Shown here: positions 36,031 to 49,222 of the stretch, in pieces
How positions within the stretch are numbered: the first letter of the stretch is position 1
How the letters are laid out: each line of letters starts with the position of its first letter
NCBI GenBank assembly: GCA_905250115.1
Contig: CAJNOI010000047.1
Span: forward strand, 41,870 to 105,869
Length of the DNA: 64,000 nt
From: Adineta steineri
Lineage: Eukaryota; Rotifera; Eurotatoria; Adinetida; Adinetidae
Reading direction: 5' to 3'
Program-made: the position numbers and the translations under genes
Notes under the pieces: generated by a model
What the model saw: the letters and a program-made list of their open reading frames with translations, nothing else
What the model was told of the DNA's origin: nothing
Databases searched by the model: none

Positions 36031-38016
36031 ATGTTGATATCACGTATCTTTACATCTATTGTTTGGAAATCTCAAAATCGTTTTGTATACAATAATTCTC
36101 GACATTTTCTATCAAATCTATCATCAGAAAAGAAAATTGATCAAGAAAATCCTATTATAAATGAAACGAATTCTACATCTACAAAAAAATCGATAGTTGA
36201 AGATAATGAATGGTTATGGGCATATTTACGTGATCGAAGAAGTTTTGCTGAACTTACGAGTGAACAAAAACGACGTGTTATTGAAATTGGTAAGAGAGGA
36301 TCATAATTTAAACATATTCTGCAATTGTTTATTGCAGAACTTCAGACATTAAGAGAAAGTGGTGAACGTGTACCAGAGGTTATACCTGATGAACGATGGA
36401 CTGAATTACTTAATTTACCTTTAGCTGAATCTCGAAAAACTCTATATGGGTAAATTTAATCGAAATTTTGATTTCTTAATAATTCATATTTTTTAGTTAT
36501 CTTTTTCTTCGTGAAGTACATCGTAAACGTCGTGCAGCTAATCTTGCTGAAAATAATCTACGTCGTATTGAATCAACAAAACGTCGTGAAGAACTTCTTC
36601 TTCAAGGTAAACAACCAACAAATTATCCTGGATATTCATCCATATTTCGTCATTTTGGTCGACAACATGAAAAATCTTTACGTGAACAACTATTACTTGC
36701 ATCTGCACGTCTTAATGAAAGAATTGTTATTGATTGTGGTTTTGAAAATGAACATGCACGTGAACATTATTTATTAAATTTAGTTGATCAAATACAATAT
36801 TTATTTGCTGAAATAAATCGTTATCATTCACCATCATTTGTTCATTTATGTAATCTATCAAATCATGGACGATTAAAAGCTGAATTTGATCGACGAGCAC
36901 CATTAGATAGTTTATGTCTTGAGTCATCTCAATCAAGTTATTTAGATATATTTCCACAGGAAAAACTTATTTATTTATCACCGGATTCAAATAATGAAAT
37001 GACAACATTTGATCATGATGCTGTGTACATTATTGGTGGAATTATTGATGTTTGTAGGTAGTTTTCTTATTAAAATTTAAACGAATGTGTATTCTCAGAG
37101 AAACCTTGCATATATATATTTTGTTTTTGCAAGATTTCACAATGATAATAGAAAAGGTCGAGAAGCATCTGATAATTGCTTGTTTTTGTATAAATGGTAG
37201 TTATATAATATGACATGGGTTACAGAGGATAAACTAGAGTTTCTGCGGAAGGATGTGTTATGATAAACTCAAGTTTGATAGTTCGAGATTTATTTACTTT
37301 TTTCTGAAAATAATTTCTGAAAAAAGAAAAAGTTTCATTCATTATAGAAGTGACCATATAAAAACTATTCTTAATCTAATCTATCCTGCTGTTATAGGAA
37401 GTTCTCTTGAAAATGATGATAGAAGAACAGGATGTGGGTATTATTCTATTACATGATCAAATCTAGAATAAGGTCTATACAATCGTACAATAAAAGGTTA
37501 ACAAAAGTCAAACTCTATAGGGATACATTTCTCTTACATAACTGATCACAGTCGATTAATTTATAGTTACAACGATTCAATTCAGTTACCTAATCCTATT
37601 TTTTTCTATATGTTTCATAGCTGGTAAAAAACCATTGACATTTGGTAAAGCAAAACGTGAAAATATTCGACATCAAAGATTTCCGATTGATCGATATGTG
37701 AAGTATAAATTAATTAAATAGGCCGAAAACAATTTTTCATTGATACTATCCATTATTTTAGATTTGGTGGCGGTAGTGGTAAAACATTAACAATTGATCA
37801 AGTATATAATATTCTAATGACATTAAAACATACCGGATCCTGGATTGAAGCATTTAAATTTATTCCGTAAGACTCTTCATTTATTATTTATTTTATTCTA
37901 TTAAAATTTTTTCTAGGGATCGAAAAATCGTCGAACGATATTCAGATAAAATGCAAGATAAAGAACATGAATATGAAAAATTTGGTCGATGGACAGGTTT
38001 AAATACAAAACATTAG
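36031..38016 (+). CDS. TRMT10C: TRMT10C-like mitochondrial tRNA methyltransferase / RNase P subunit (6 exons, 404 aa)
   Basis: Exons: 36031-36289, 36338-36449, 36497-37053, 37621-37702, 37762-37866, 37917-38016. The length of 404 matches human TRMT10C/MRPP1 (403). The N terminus is basic and Ser/Asn-rich, consistent with a mitochondrial presequence. The SPOUT methyltransferase domain shows VYIIGGIIDVSGKKPLTFGK, AKRENIRHQRFPIDRYVKF and LTIDQVYNILMTLKHTGSWI, which fit the TRMT10 family AdoMet-binding knot. In animals the protein methylates purine 9 of mitochondrial tRNAs and forms the protein-only RNase P with SDR5C1 and PRORP. The donor of exon 3 is the GT at 37054; the nearby GT at 37058 would break the frame. 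Intron 3 is 567 bp. Confidence 0.9.
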
Positions 38017-38608
38017 TTTGATATTTAATTATCAATTATTTTTGTTTTTTTTCATTTAATGATGAGAAAGAAAAAAATATATATATACAATTTTGTTATT
38101 GTTATTACAATGAATTTGATCTTCTTATAGCATACGAGAGAAATTATAAATCAACATAAAACCCACATATGTCTAATTGATAGTTGACATAAATCATATA
38201 AACTATACTATAGATATTAATCTCTGTTCGTCTTATAATCATTGAATTAGAGTTTTATAAACACATACTTATGAAGTGTAATTCAAATAGAAGAATAGTT
38301 GTTCTATAATTTAATTATCATCTCAGAAAACATTCTACTCTTATTTCAGTTATATTAATCTAAGAATGCATCGTGTAAAATGATATGCATGTAAGACAAG
38401 GAGGTTATAATTAATGCACGGTACAAATGATATTGTAAAGTATTTCCTTATTTTTTTTCCCATTAATTGGTACTTATTATATACGCTTAAATGTTAAGTG
38501 CTCTATAAAAAATTAATTATCAAAAAATATATATATAACTACAGACACAATTTTTTCTTTTATAGTCGTCGTCGTTGATTTTTCTATTTGATAAAAAAAA
38601 GAATTTTA
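38017..38608. other. Convergent intergenic region between TRMT10C and the GPCR gene
   Basis: AT-rich 3' flanks of two converging genes, with short TATATATA tracts. No gene was seen. Confidence 0.45.
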
Positions 38609-40277
38609 TTAAACAAATTTAACATGATGCACTGTTGATGGTGTCATTTCATCAGTTCGTTTTTTGATACAACTTGGACTGGGACTTTTAGGATAATTAT
38701 TATTATATACTGTTAAAGTATTTGTTATAGTCGTTGTATTATCATGATTATTTTGTGATAATTGTTGATAAGATGAATTTGGAAAAGGTGATTCAGTTAC
38801 ATTGATTGATGAATAGGATGCACCATGTTGATCACCATTTAAAGATACTGGAATGTGCAAATGTGATGAATTTGTTGCTGAATGAGATACTGATCTTGGT
38901 CGAATATCATTTGGATTATATAGAACAGCCATTGTTGCTGATGATCGTCGACGTGAAATAGCTGCCCAAAGATCTGAATCATTTGTTGAAAAACGTCTTG
39001 AATTTCTTCGTGAATTATCCATTGATGGTGTTCCTCCATATCCACCTGGTCGATGTCCACTTGTAGCATCATGTGGATGTAAGAAAGGATATTGTCCTCG
39101 TCGTAGAAAGATATATAAAACCATTTCACGAAATCGTTGACCAAATACAGCAAATAAAAAGAAATTTATAAAACCATTAAATGCAATTAATAAATTTGCA
39201 AATGTATTAAAACGTTGTAATGAATTTTTATTTAAACATGGTGATAATTGTACAAGTAAATTAACAAATAAATTTATTGAACGACATAACATAAATGTTA
39301 AAACAATAACAATTAACATGATTGTTATACGTATATCTGCTTTCATACGATGACCTAAACGTTTCTTTTTCTTTTTTATTAATAATAATTGATGAATCAT
39401 ACTACCATTACATAATGTTAATAATGTAAATGGTATAACAAATGTAACAGGTACATTTAAATAAAAACGATAAATTGATCTATATACGGCATTTAAACCA
39501 AGACTTGTATATTGTAATTCAACAAGTTTTTCAGTTGTATTTCTTAGTAATTGTTGTTGTGGTTCAGTTGAATTTGTTATTGAATAAGTTCGATGTATAT
39601 ATATTGCAGTTGTACGATATTCAAACCAATGTGGAAATATGTAAATATTAACAAGTATAAAAACAAGTAATAATAAACGTATAGCCATTTTACGTGTACG
39701 AATTTTTTCTGCCATTAATGGCCAACATATTAAAAAATAACGATCACCACTAACTAGAACAGTTAAGTATGTACTACAAAGTAATAACATTGATAATAAT
39801 GGTGTTGTTATTGGTGCGACACGTGCATAGAATTGCTCGTAAGAATTAGCTAATAGTGCATCTCGATTTATGCGATCTGGTCGACGTAAATAAGCTAATA
39901 ATTCAGGATAAGAAGCTATGAAAAGAAAAGAAATTTTTAATAAAAAAAAAACAAAAGAAAATTTTCTCACCTATAGATTTCAATGAATAATTAATCATAA
40001 GACCAGTTAAGAGAAATATATTACATGCGGATAAAGCCATTAAATAAACATGTGTCGAACTATTTCGCATACGTGGGTGAAGTAAAACAACAACTGTAAA
40101 AATGTTAGTAATAATGCCTGAAGATAAAAAAAGCATAAAAAATCTATGTTTTTTTGTAATTTAATTTTATATACCAAATAGACAAAAAATTAATGTCAGC
40201 CATCCACCGACAATATATTTGATAGAAACCGTATTAGAATCAATTAGATTCACTTCAACAGAACAATTAAGTGCCAT
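38609..40277 (-). CDS. Class A G-protein-coupled receptor, peptide-receptor type (3 exons, 518 aa)
   Basis: Exons 40277-40175, 40117-39971 and 39915-38609 give 518 residues. Seven hydrophobic helices are visible: TM1 (IVGGWLTLIFCLFGIITNIF), TM2 (VYLMALSACNIFLLTGLM), TM3 ending in the GDRYFLICWPL motif, TM4 (LLLLVFILVNIYIFPHW), TM5 (YLNVPVTFVIPFTLLTL), TM6 after a basic loop (IRITIMLIVIVLTFMLC) and TM7 (NLLIAFNGFINFFLFAVFG). The extracellular N terminus has an NCS glycosylation site near residue 4. A long Ser/Asn-rich cytosolic tail of about 170 residues has many potential phosphorylation sites. The SGDRYxxxCWP form resembles FMRFamide-type receptors, but the ligand cannot be named from sequence alone. 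Confidence 0.88.
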
Positions 40278-40511
40278 CAATCGTCATCGGTCATCATATA
40301 ACGTCATAGAAGAAAAAAGGTTTTTCTACAATGAAAAATATTAATATAAAATTTCTTGTGTTTAGTTCTTGAAAACTAATTAGGCAGCATAGTCATACTT
40401 GTCATCATTGTCTTTTCTTCTTCATCTTTTTCTATTTGAATAGTATAAAAGAAAGAAACAAAGAATATTGCTTAAACTACGACTAACAAGCGATGTCGCA
40501 ATACTTCTATT

Positions 40512-40823
40512 ATGAAGAAAAAAAAAGAAGAAAGAAAGATGCCGGTCATAATGAGAGAAGTTGTTTTCTATAATCGTCTTCTTCTTTTTAAATTATCTAT
40601 TCATGAAAAACGAGCGAATCGAATGATAATGTGTAATTTAGTTAACTGCTTTTATGTCGCCGTAACACTCCTTATTTTTTTATTTTTGTCAAAATTCCAA
40701 CGTATATTATTACATGCACGAATCAGTTTTATCTCATCGGAAATACAACATTACGATAATAAAATTCATGGTATCGCTTTCAAAAATTATTTTCGTCAAC
40801 CGGAATTACAGAAACTTGAGTAG
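40512..40823 (+). CDS. Possible small single-pass membrane protein (uncertain)
   Basis: An unspliced frame of up to 103 codons (or 94 from the second ATG at 40539) starts 235 bp from the divergent GPCR start. It predicts one membrane helix (VNCFYVAVTLLIFLFLS) flanked by basic residues, and a soluble tail ending YFRQPELQKLE. Composition and codon use look more protein-like than nearby spurious frames. There is no recognised family, so it could be chance. Confidence 0.3.
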   Translation: MKKKKEERKMPVIMREVVFYNRLLLFKLSIHEKRANRMIMCNLVNCFYVAVTLLIFLFLSKFQRILLHARISFISSEIQHYDNKIHGIAFKNYFRQPELQKLE

Positions 40824-43800
40824 GAATTACCTAGAAAACAATTTTTGCGTTGTTACATGTTAGATTATGGATAAGATGTAAGTCCTTATGGTCGAATGCA
40901 TCAGACAGTAAATCTAACTTAGAGTCTTTTTTTGTCCTTACTTACCTGAATCTATGTTATAATACCTTAAAAAACTTATTACAATTTCTATTTAAAGAAA
41001 AGAACTGGAAACTGAAAAGAATAAGATAATAGTTACTATATAAAATTTTATATAGAGAAAAAACGAAGAAAAAGAAATGAAAAAACAGGAAATTCTCTTT
41101 TTTCTTCTTCTTATTTGCACACGTTATGTCAAAAATACATCGGATTCATTGTTTGCCACAGAAAATAGTCAATTTCAAATAGAAAACCTCCATTAGCTAA
41201 CAAGAAAACATCTTTACTGCCTCTTTCTTTGCACTCTTTACAATCAACTAGTGTCAATAACTATTTGTGTTAGAAGAATATACACAAGTAGCACGTAGGG
41301 AGCTTAGGAAAAGAAGATAGAAAAGGAAACAAGCCTCAAGATCGATGTGCATGCACTTGTATTGAAAAAGAGTGATTCGTTAATAATAAGAGAAGCAAAA
41401 GATGATAGCTAAGATATTCTCTATTCGCATCCGAAAGTTTTTTTCCATCTTATTTATTCCAAAATAAGTCAAATATTGATAGGACTCAACAAACCGAGAA
41501 AGAAATCTAGTAGTTTTTTTCTTCTTTCACACTCATTACACGTATCTACACATGTTGTTAACAACTGACGATGATTTTAATATGATAATGACATGTCGTC
41601 TCCCTCTCTATCTCATATGAAGAAGAAGAAAAAATAAAATTATGATTACTTTTTTTTTTCTCCAGATATTGGATTTAGAAACTCTTGAAGTCATTGAGTG
41701 AAGGACAAAAAAAATCGAGAACAAAAAAAAAACTATGAAGTTAAATAGGTCGTGAATGCCATCAGAGACTTTTTTGTAGATTATTAATTTGGGAGAGTAC
41801 CCTTTTGGGAATATAAAACGAACTAGTGATTAAGTGACAGAGATGGTGTCAGGATATTGATTGAGTAACATGCAATATATATTCGGATCATTAAATATGT
41901 TTGTTATAGGAAAAATCTCAATAATAACCTTGAGTTTTTTTTTAGAAACGAATAAAAATAGATCGGTTTCTATTTGTGACAATAACGTGGGCGATCATAT
42001 GTACATTGATAATGTAGATGTAATGGCGATTAGCGCAGTTAGGCGAAATTTATACCTTTATCTGTCGTTTGTCGTCAGTCATCTATATTTAAGGATTGGT
42101 TATTACTGTTGCTATTCTGTCGAATATAGATTTTCTCCAGATTTCAACGCTACGATTAACATTCTTTCTTATAACTCGTAGCAGGTTCGCGTAAAAGAAG
42201 AAGAAAAAAACTATAGGCTCTTTCAAGTCCCGGAGAAGACGACAGAATGATAAATACAATAACACTTCACGAAATCAACATGTAAATATATACTTCCTAA
42301 ATCAGAAAAATTATTCAACGGATCATTGATAATTGCATTTGACTTTTTTTTTACGATATTGACTCTTAGTTATACGCTTCCTGATAATACAGTAAACAGA
42401 TTGATCTTGATCTAACTACTGCGCATATAGGAATGAAAAATACTAGTCAAGACATCTCTATATAATCTAATGTGTCTCATAGTGTCATACCATCACACAC
42501 CCATCAATGTTACATTCATACAAGATGCAATCAACTTGCGTGTGTGTGCCACCAGTCATAAGGAAATGATAATCGAATAATCGATGACAAAATGCGCTAG
42601 TATATGTCAGTAAGAAAGCGAAAGAGTAGAATCAATGCCTATTTGATGGTAACAGGAGAAAGTAATAGTAGAAGAAACAGCGTTTATTCAGTACGGCTGA
42701 TTGCTTTGGCTCATTGACATTGCGCCGTTCTGGCTACTTGAAAACACTAAAAGAATGTTTTTCGAGTGCTCTTAAATGACTCAATCATAACTATGATTCT
42801 GATAATGTATACATTATTAAGAAAAAAAAGAAGAAAAAAAGAAATCATCGAAAAAAACAAGAGTAACAATATATTTATTGATAGATATAGTTTATATAAC
42901 CTATAGCCTATGTAAAAAGATGGTAGACAGATGGTTAAATCAAAAGGCAACCTGTCAAATGGGAAAAGTATATTTCTTTAAACATAAAATATCGATATTT
43001 TACTTGTAGTTATTCTGATTAACAAAAAAATGAGTGATGTGTATGTTGACATGTGAAAGAAAACGAGCGAAAAAAAAAACATATAGACATGCACATCTGT
43101 AATGGGAAGAAAATCGACATCTGAGCCGTCTTCAGCGAGAAAAACAGCAGGTTGTCATTAATATGAGACACACTTAGTTAAAAAGAAGATAACATCAACA
43201 ACAACAACAACGACGACCACCACCACCACCATCACCACTACAAAGAATATTCACATCAATTTATCATTCAGAAATAAACTCTTCGTCGATCATTTCCAAT
43301 TATCGTCGAATGTATCGAATAATAACAAAGAGAAAAAACCTATTTTTATCGTTCTGACATGAGCTGAAATCGAATGATCCAATATTAATATTTTATTAAT
43401 ACTTCTCTACGTGCAGAGATTTTTTTCTTCTCAACGTATTACCCTAGCTAAAAAGCATTATACTCGATCAGATATGCATGAAAGCAAATATATGATATTA
43501 TTCGGGTGCAACAAAATTTGTGCATTGTATAACAATGAATGTCATAATAAAAAATAATATTTAATGAAGCATAAACTTATCCTAGTTTGAAGTTTTTTTT
43601 TGTCGTTGATAATCTTGTCATAATAATTAAAATATCAATGTAATCATCTAACAAATATCTGATGGTAGTTTGATTTGTTATAACACAAATATTGAACATT
43701 TGATTATGATAAATGATGGTGATCATCTTGATCTATTATTATAACATTAATGTCTTCTTTTGATCAGTATCATCTGCAAATAATGTTGTCGGAATATGGA

Positions 43801-46800
43801 AAGTTAGTGTCAGAAGCTGTTTATGATGAATCGTCGTTGTTGTTGTTGTTATTGTACTATAGCGTGTCTCTATCAAATACAGTCACATACGTTCTATGAG
43901 GGAGTTAGATTTATTGAGATCTCTCTTTTGGGTAATGTTTATTGTTCTATAGTTTCATATGACAAAAAATCAATAGAATTGTTTTTTCATATAAATCGTG
44001 ATCATATTGTTATTACAATCATATACAGATGGAGATTTATTAATAACATATTTCTCTATAGAAATCTTCTTAAACGAACTAAATATCAAGAGTTATTTAC
44101 AAGTTTCTTGTTATTCAATAGCGAAAAAGAATAAAATAAAATACTTAATGTGATGATATGAATCTATAAAAAAAATATAATCGATGAATAGGAGGCGTCT
44201 TTCTCTAGAGTCGATAGATAGAATACTTCTAGTTTATTTAGAATAGATCTATTTAAAACATTGAATTGTATTAGTATATTTCTAGATGATTGTTCCTATC
44301 GATTATAGCATGAAATAACCATTGGGAATTGAAAAACAAAAAACAAAAAAAATGAACTGTCAGTCTTTGCATTATACCTAACGGGAATAAATCGATTTCT
44401 ATTCCTAGAAACTAGTGGAATGTATTAAAAAATATGAATAATGACTGAATTTTCATTTAGAACTATCGTAAACAATGAAAAATAATTATCATAAATAATA
44501 AGTTCAAAATAAAAACTTACTTATTTAAATTACAAACCTATATCTAAGATAAAATATTTTATTATCTAGAGAGCCAATGAGAAAAAATATTATTCAAAAA
44601 CATATATAATACAGGAAATGAAATACTTACCAGTGAAAGATTATCATAGATTTCTACCTACGCAAGTAGAAATCAATATGACTCACTGCATTTCCAATCA
44701 TATTATTTTTTTTGTGTCACATAAAAAAACTTTCTAATAGGAAAAAATATATTCTAGAGAAAATAAAAAAACATTCATTTATATTGATTTCCAAGTCAAG
44801 AAATGAATAGTAAAATATATTTTTCTGTTATCAAAGAAACGATTTCTACTTGAATTAAAACGAATGTGCAAAAACCATAAATAAGATCTAGAGTACCGGT
44901 AATTAAAGCTTTAAGGAGCTTATTTTCAAATGTTTTTTTCATGATCAAATAGAACTCGAGAAAATCGGAAAATATATATGCATTCTTAGTTTCTCAAGTG
45001 CCTCTTTGATAGTAAAAGTTAATAAAAATTATTGGAAATGATTCTATATAAGTCAATAAAATACTTTAGAATAAATACTAACTCAATTCTCTTTTTATAT
45101 ACTTTATAGAGACTTACTCATCATACTATAGAAACATTTTTCTATAAGTCAAAAGCTTCATGGGATCTAAAAAAATCAGCTAAAACCATTCTAAATAGAA
45201 ACTTAAGTATAATTAACCGACTTATCGGTTATGTTTTCGCTCTTATCTTTTTTATCCAGATAGTTGTAGTACACATCGGGTTTTATTTTTCATCATGAGA
45301 AAAATAATCAAAAACAGTCGATTGTTAAATTTTTTATTTGCGGATATTTTTCTGCTCTTTATAATATTTAGAGTAAAATATTTTTTTCAAAATATGAGAA
45401 CCATTTGTCGTTTGACGGCTGTTGAGAAAAAAAACATTTAGATTGCATATAAAATACATTATCTAATCGACAAGAAAACCATTTAAACTCATTTCTATAA
45501 GAGCACTATCACTAGTTATTATTCTCTTTACTGCCATTTTATTTTTAAAATAAAAATCCTTTAAAAATATGAACGAATAAAATTATTACGATGGAAAATA
45601 TTTCAAGACTAATTATTCTTTCGATTTCTTTTACCTAAGAACACCATCCAATACTTCTCTATTGCAGTTAAAATGTATTGTGATTGTAAAGAACTCTTTG
45701 ATTAATACGGATTATTTTATGATATCAAGAACGAACAAGGGATTTAGTTGATTAGTCGACATGGAGCATCTAAAGACTGTTGTCTTAAAGATCAATATTG
45801 ACTGAAATGCGATTCATCTAAAAATCTCCTGTTTTTTTCATATTTGAAAAGAAAAATGCTAATTTAAATCTTTATGACACAAAATTTATTATATTCATTG
45901 AATCAAAAATTTTAATAATACATATAATCATTACAATTATCAATGAAAACATTCAATTGTTAACAAATTTTAAAATTCATCATGAGATATATAAGAATCT
46001 AGATTTGAAAATATCAATATCAGTCTATATAATTTGTCAAATGAGTATATAGAAAGTAAAAAGGATTACATTACCAGAAGCGTTAGAACCTTTATATCGT
46101 TGTATTGACATACAAGAAAAGTAAAAGATTTATAATTAAACCTTGAATATATTAATTTACAATTCAAATAATTCATAGTTCAAGAGAATAATGTTTTTCT
46201 AAACGATGATATCATAGTATGTAATTTTCAATAGCAACAAAAAATAGTTTTCCTTATTTCTTTAATATTAATATTATGTATTATAGCAAGCATAAACAGC
46301 GATATCTTCTTCTCAAAGTTTACTTTATGAAATACCCTTTTTGAATTTATTATTCATTTTATTAAAGTATGCTCTTCGTAAATATCAATCATGATGGAAC
46401 AAATAATGAGAAAATACTTCGTTCTTTTTTTTCGTTCTGTATGAATGATGTAATTATGTAAGAACGTCAAAGATTCGTAATTTTTCTTATGAAATACCAT
46501 CTACGTTGTATAAATATATATATATAAAGTAGAAAACTCATTTCTACACCATTTTCTATTGAATACTATCAAAGTATTTTCATTTCCTGACTTGTTCATA
46601 TCTATGTATTAGTATTAATTGCAAATTCTCGTAGGCTAGACTAAATCAATATTACACGTCATCAATATTTAAAAGTAACTATTAACGACATCCATCAAAC
46701 AATATACTAAGAACGTTCTTTATTGGTAAGAATTGTTTCTTTCGTGTTGTTTTTTTCATGACTCATGTCGTCAATGATGACGCTTGTCTTATTCTTCTTG

Positions 46801-46944
46801 TTTTTATCTACAATTTTCTTCTTCCTTTCTCGTCGATAAAGTAGCTTAAGAGCAAATAATGACAGAGAGAAACAGGGGAAAAATACAGAGGAGAGATTCA
46901 TGACTCAGGATTGACATTTAGTGGTGCAATATCTGTGTATGTAA
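40824..46944. other. 6.1-kb stretch without a convincing gene
   Basis: AT-rich sequence with scattered poly-A/poly-T, a triplet repeat at 43191-43238 and several short open frames (41861-42181 and 43823-44134 on +, 42747-42950 on -) that lack domains, good composition or splice partners. It is the largest gene-free stretch in the window. It precedes the tandem bZIP genes and could hold their distal regulatory elements, or a non-coding transcript. Confidence 0.45.
43191..43238. repeat. Triplet repeat (ACA, then ACG, then ACC units)
   Basis: A tract that drifts from ACA units through ACGACG to CCACCACCACC. No open frame of a real gene covers it. Confidence 0.75.
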
Positions 46945-46954
46945 TTGCGAAATT

Positions 46955-47002
46955 TACAAAAAAGAGAGAGAAAGAGAGAAAGAGAGCGACTTCTATATAA
47001 AA
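46955..47002 (+). promoter_or_regulatory. GA-rich tract and TATA box upstream of the bZIP gene
   Basis: A purine run of AGAGAGAGAAAGAGAG type (about 46961-46988) is followed by TATATAAAA at 46994-47002. This is about 250 bp upstream of the bZIP start codon at 47250, so a start site near 47030 would give a 5' UTR of about 220 nt. Confidence 0.5.
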
Positions 47003-47249
47003 AGCTACCAAATTTCGACATTACTATTACTTTTTATCAACACATTCACTCGCTCACACAAGCTATACACAAAGCAGACAAAGAGTTGTACTCAATTGTT
47101 TCTCCGACAAATAATACAGTGAAGGTCCATATTTGCACACAAAATCAAATTTTTGAAGCGACATTAAACGTGTCTAATACAAACAAGAAACAAAAAGAAA
47201 TTACAACGGCATTTTCACCCTTCTCCTTCTTCGAAGAATCAACACAAAC

Positions 47250-48230
47250 ATGTCAAACACTAAGTATACCAGAAAGTCTATTCAACCAGGAAGCGATGGA
47301 TTTGTTCAAGTACCCGCCGAGATCAGCTGCGTCTTCAGATTTGGTAAGGATAATATTTATGAACCATGTATTAAATATGAGCCTATAAACGAGTTAGAAA
47401 TGTATGATAAATCTAAGCAGCAAATAGATAATAAAACACTTGCTGCCATTGCAGAAGAGAATGCAGCCATACTTAGTATACAGAATCATTTAAAACTCTC
47501 ATCTTCCCTTCAGGTACACAGCTCCGACGGGTCACTTATAAGTGTCTTTAACACCGAAGCTGTTCCTTCGGCATCGTCGACTTATACAAATCTTGAAACA
47601 TCATTTGATTTACCCATCGGCGATAATACATTTATTCAACAAATCCTTGACAATACATCCCTTACAACATCATTTCCAGATCTTGATTTTGAAGACGAAT
47701 TACTTAAAGATTTACCTGAATATTCATCAGCATTTGATCAATTTATTGATTTCGATCCACTCATGACAATTCAAGAACTTACTAATGTTCCTATGGAACA
47801 ATCTCAACACTTTCCCGAACAAGATTCATCTCCAGCATTTCCAAGTCATTCCACCAATGATGAAACAACAATTTCTTCAATTAATTCACCACAATCAGAA
47901 GACAGTGAACGTGATGATATCAACCGACGTGGCGTTAAAAAAAGTGGTGGTCCAGTACGTAAATTAGCACGTTTTGGTAACAAGCAAGTTATTAAATATT
48001 CCAATGAATATCATGATCGACGAATTAAAAATAATGAAGCTGTTAAAAAAAGTCGAATGAAAGCTAAAGAAAAACAACAATCCAGTGACGTACAAATGAA
48101 TAGATTAACTGAAGAAAATCGTACATTAAATGATCGTGTCGATTTATTAATGAAAGAATTACAAGTATTACGATCACTTTACAAAGAACTTAAACACGAT
48201 TCAACGGTGGAAGTCAATAACACACATTGA
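47250..48230 (+). CDS. bZIP transcription factor, C/EBP or PAR-like (1 exon, 326 aa)
   Basis: A single-exon gene. The N-terminal 230 residues are acidic and Ser/Thr-rich, including a dense acidic-hydrophobic patch (FPDLDFEDELLKDLPEYSS and FDQFIDFDPL) typical of activation domains. The basic region (YHDRRIKNNEAVKKSRMKAK) carries the N-x2-A-x2-K-S-R core of bZIP DNA contacts and is closest to C/EBP and PAR subfamilies. The zipper repeats Leu every seven residues from RLTEENRTLNDRVDLLMKEL through SLYKEL (five heptads). The start at 47250 is the first ATG in this frame. A 147-codon frame at 46945-47388 overlaps in another frame and was rejected. A paralogue follows 992 bp downstream. Confidence 0.88.
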   Translation: MSNTKYTRKSIQPGSDGFVQVPAEISCVFRFGKDNIYEPCIKYEPINELEMYDKSKQQIDNKTLAAIAEENAAILSIQNHLKLSSSLQVHSSDGSLISVFNTEAVPSASSTYTNLETSFDLPIGDNTFIQQILDNTSLTTSFPDLDFEDELLKDLPEYSSAFDQFIDFDPLMTIQELTNVPMEQSQHFPEQDSSPAFPSHSTNDETTISSINSPQSEDSERDDINRRGVKKSGGPVRKLARFGNKQVIKYSNEYHDRRIKNNEAVKKSRMKAKEKQQSSDVQMNRLTEENRTLNDRVDLLMKELQVLRSLYKELKHDSTVEVNNTH

Positions 48231-49222
48231 ACAATGAACTGAATTAATGCTGGAATTAATCATTGACGTTCAATCGTCTTTTTCCCACTTTTTTCAAAAC
48301 AAAAAAAGCGAGTGAAGCAAGCCGTCTATGTAGAAATAGTTTTGTTGATTTAAAAAAGTAATCTTGAAAATGCCATAAACAAATATTTACATATTCTTTA
48401 TCATGCTTCGTGCATAGTATACTGAGAAAAAACAAATTGTATTGTCATAAAAAAAAGGAGAAGAGATGAGAGAGAGAAGTAATTTTAAATTACTTTTTGT
48501 TTTTTTTTGTTTGATTATTTTTTTGTCGCATATTTCTTTTCATTATAACCAATAAATATTTGTATACAATGCAATTATATTCTTTTAAATTTATTTTTTG
48601 TATAAAACAAATATTAATGGCAAAATATAAAACACTTCAAATAATTATGAATCATCGTTTATGTATGAGGCAATAACAAGCATAATAAGATTGAGGAATA
48701 GATAAGTAGTTTTCATTAAAATAAATGATATATAATAGATAAGAGACAAATGCAATTTATGAAGGAAAAAACCCTGTTTGAGTCATAAAAACTTGATTAC
48801 AATGAAGGCCAAAAATTATTGAAGTCATATCTAAAAGTTAAAATATCTTCGTCGTCGTTAACTTTTCAAACAACAAAAATTTTAGAACACACGTCCGTAC
48901 TGATTATACAATATTGATCCTTTATTTTTATCTCATAATTTTCGATCGTAACTAGAATAATTATATCCGACATATTTCTATCTCTAATAATTGACGTTTT
49001 ATAAGATTTTATTAATCCAAATAGTATCGTATTTGTGCAATGCATTAAAACTATACTATTGACAAAGCGAGTCATCTATAGAAATTAATTTTTATAAAAA
49101 ATAATGTTTATTGGTATATATACTATCGAATAGATGTTTAATACTTATTGTTGACTGTTTTTGACATAAGAATCAACTTGTAACAAGCGTGTTATTGATA
49201 TTGTTTTACTACGTCGAATGAT
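48231..49222. other. Intergenic between tandem bZIP genes
   Basis: AT-rich, with the 3' UTR of the first gene (AATAAA near 48551) and the presumed promoter of the second. No coding sequence was seen. Confidence 0.5.

Noticed and set aside
37054..37061. Donor at 37058 for TRMT10C exon 3
   Set aside because: It puts the next exon out of frame. The GT at 37054 restores the family sequence I-D-V-S-G-K-K-P.
43823..44134. 103-codon frame starting with a Cys-rich run
   Set aside because: The N terminus is a GTT/TGT microsatellite translation, and there is no domain, splice partner or promoter context.
46945..47388. Open frame of 147 codons overlapping the start of the bZIP gene
   Set aside because: It overlaps the bZIP frame, begins in the GA-rich promoter tract and has no domain. 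The bZIP frame explains the sequence.
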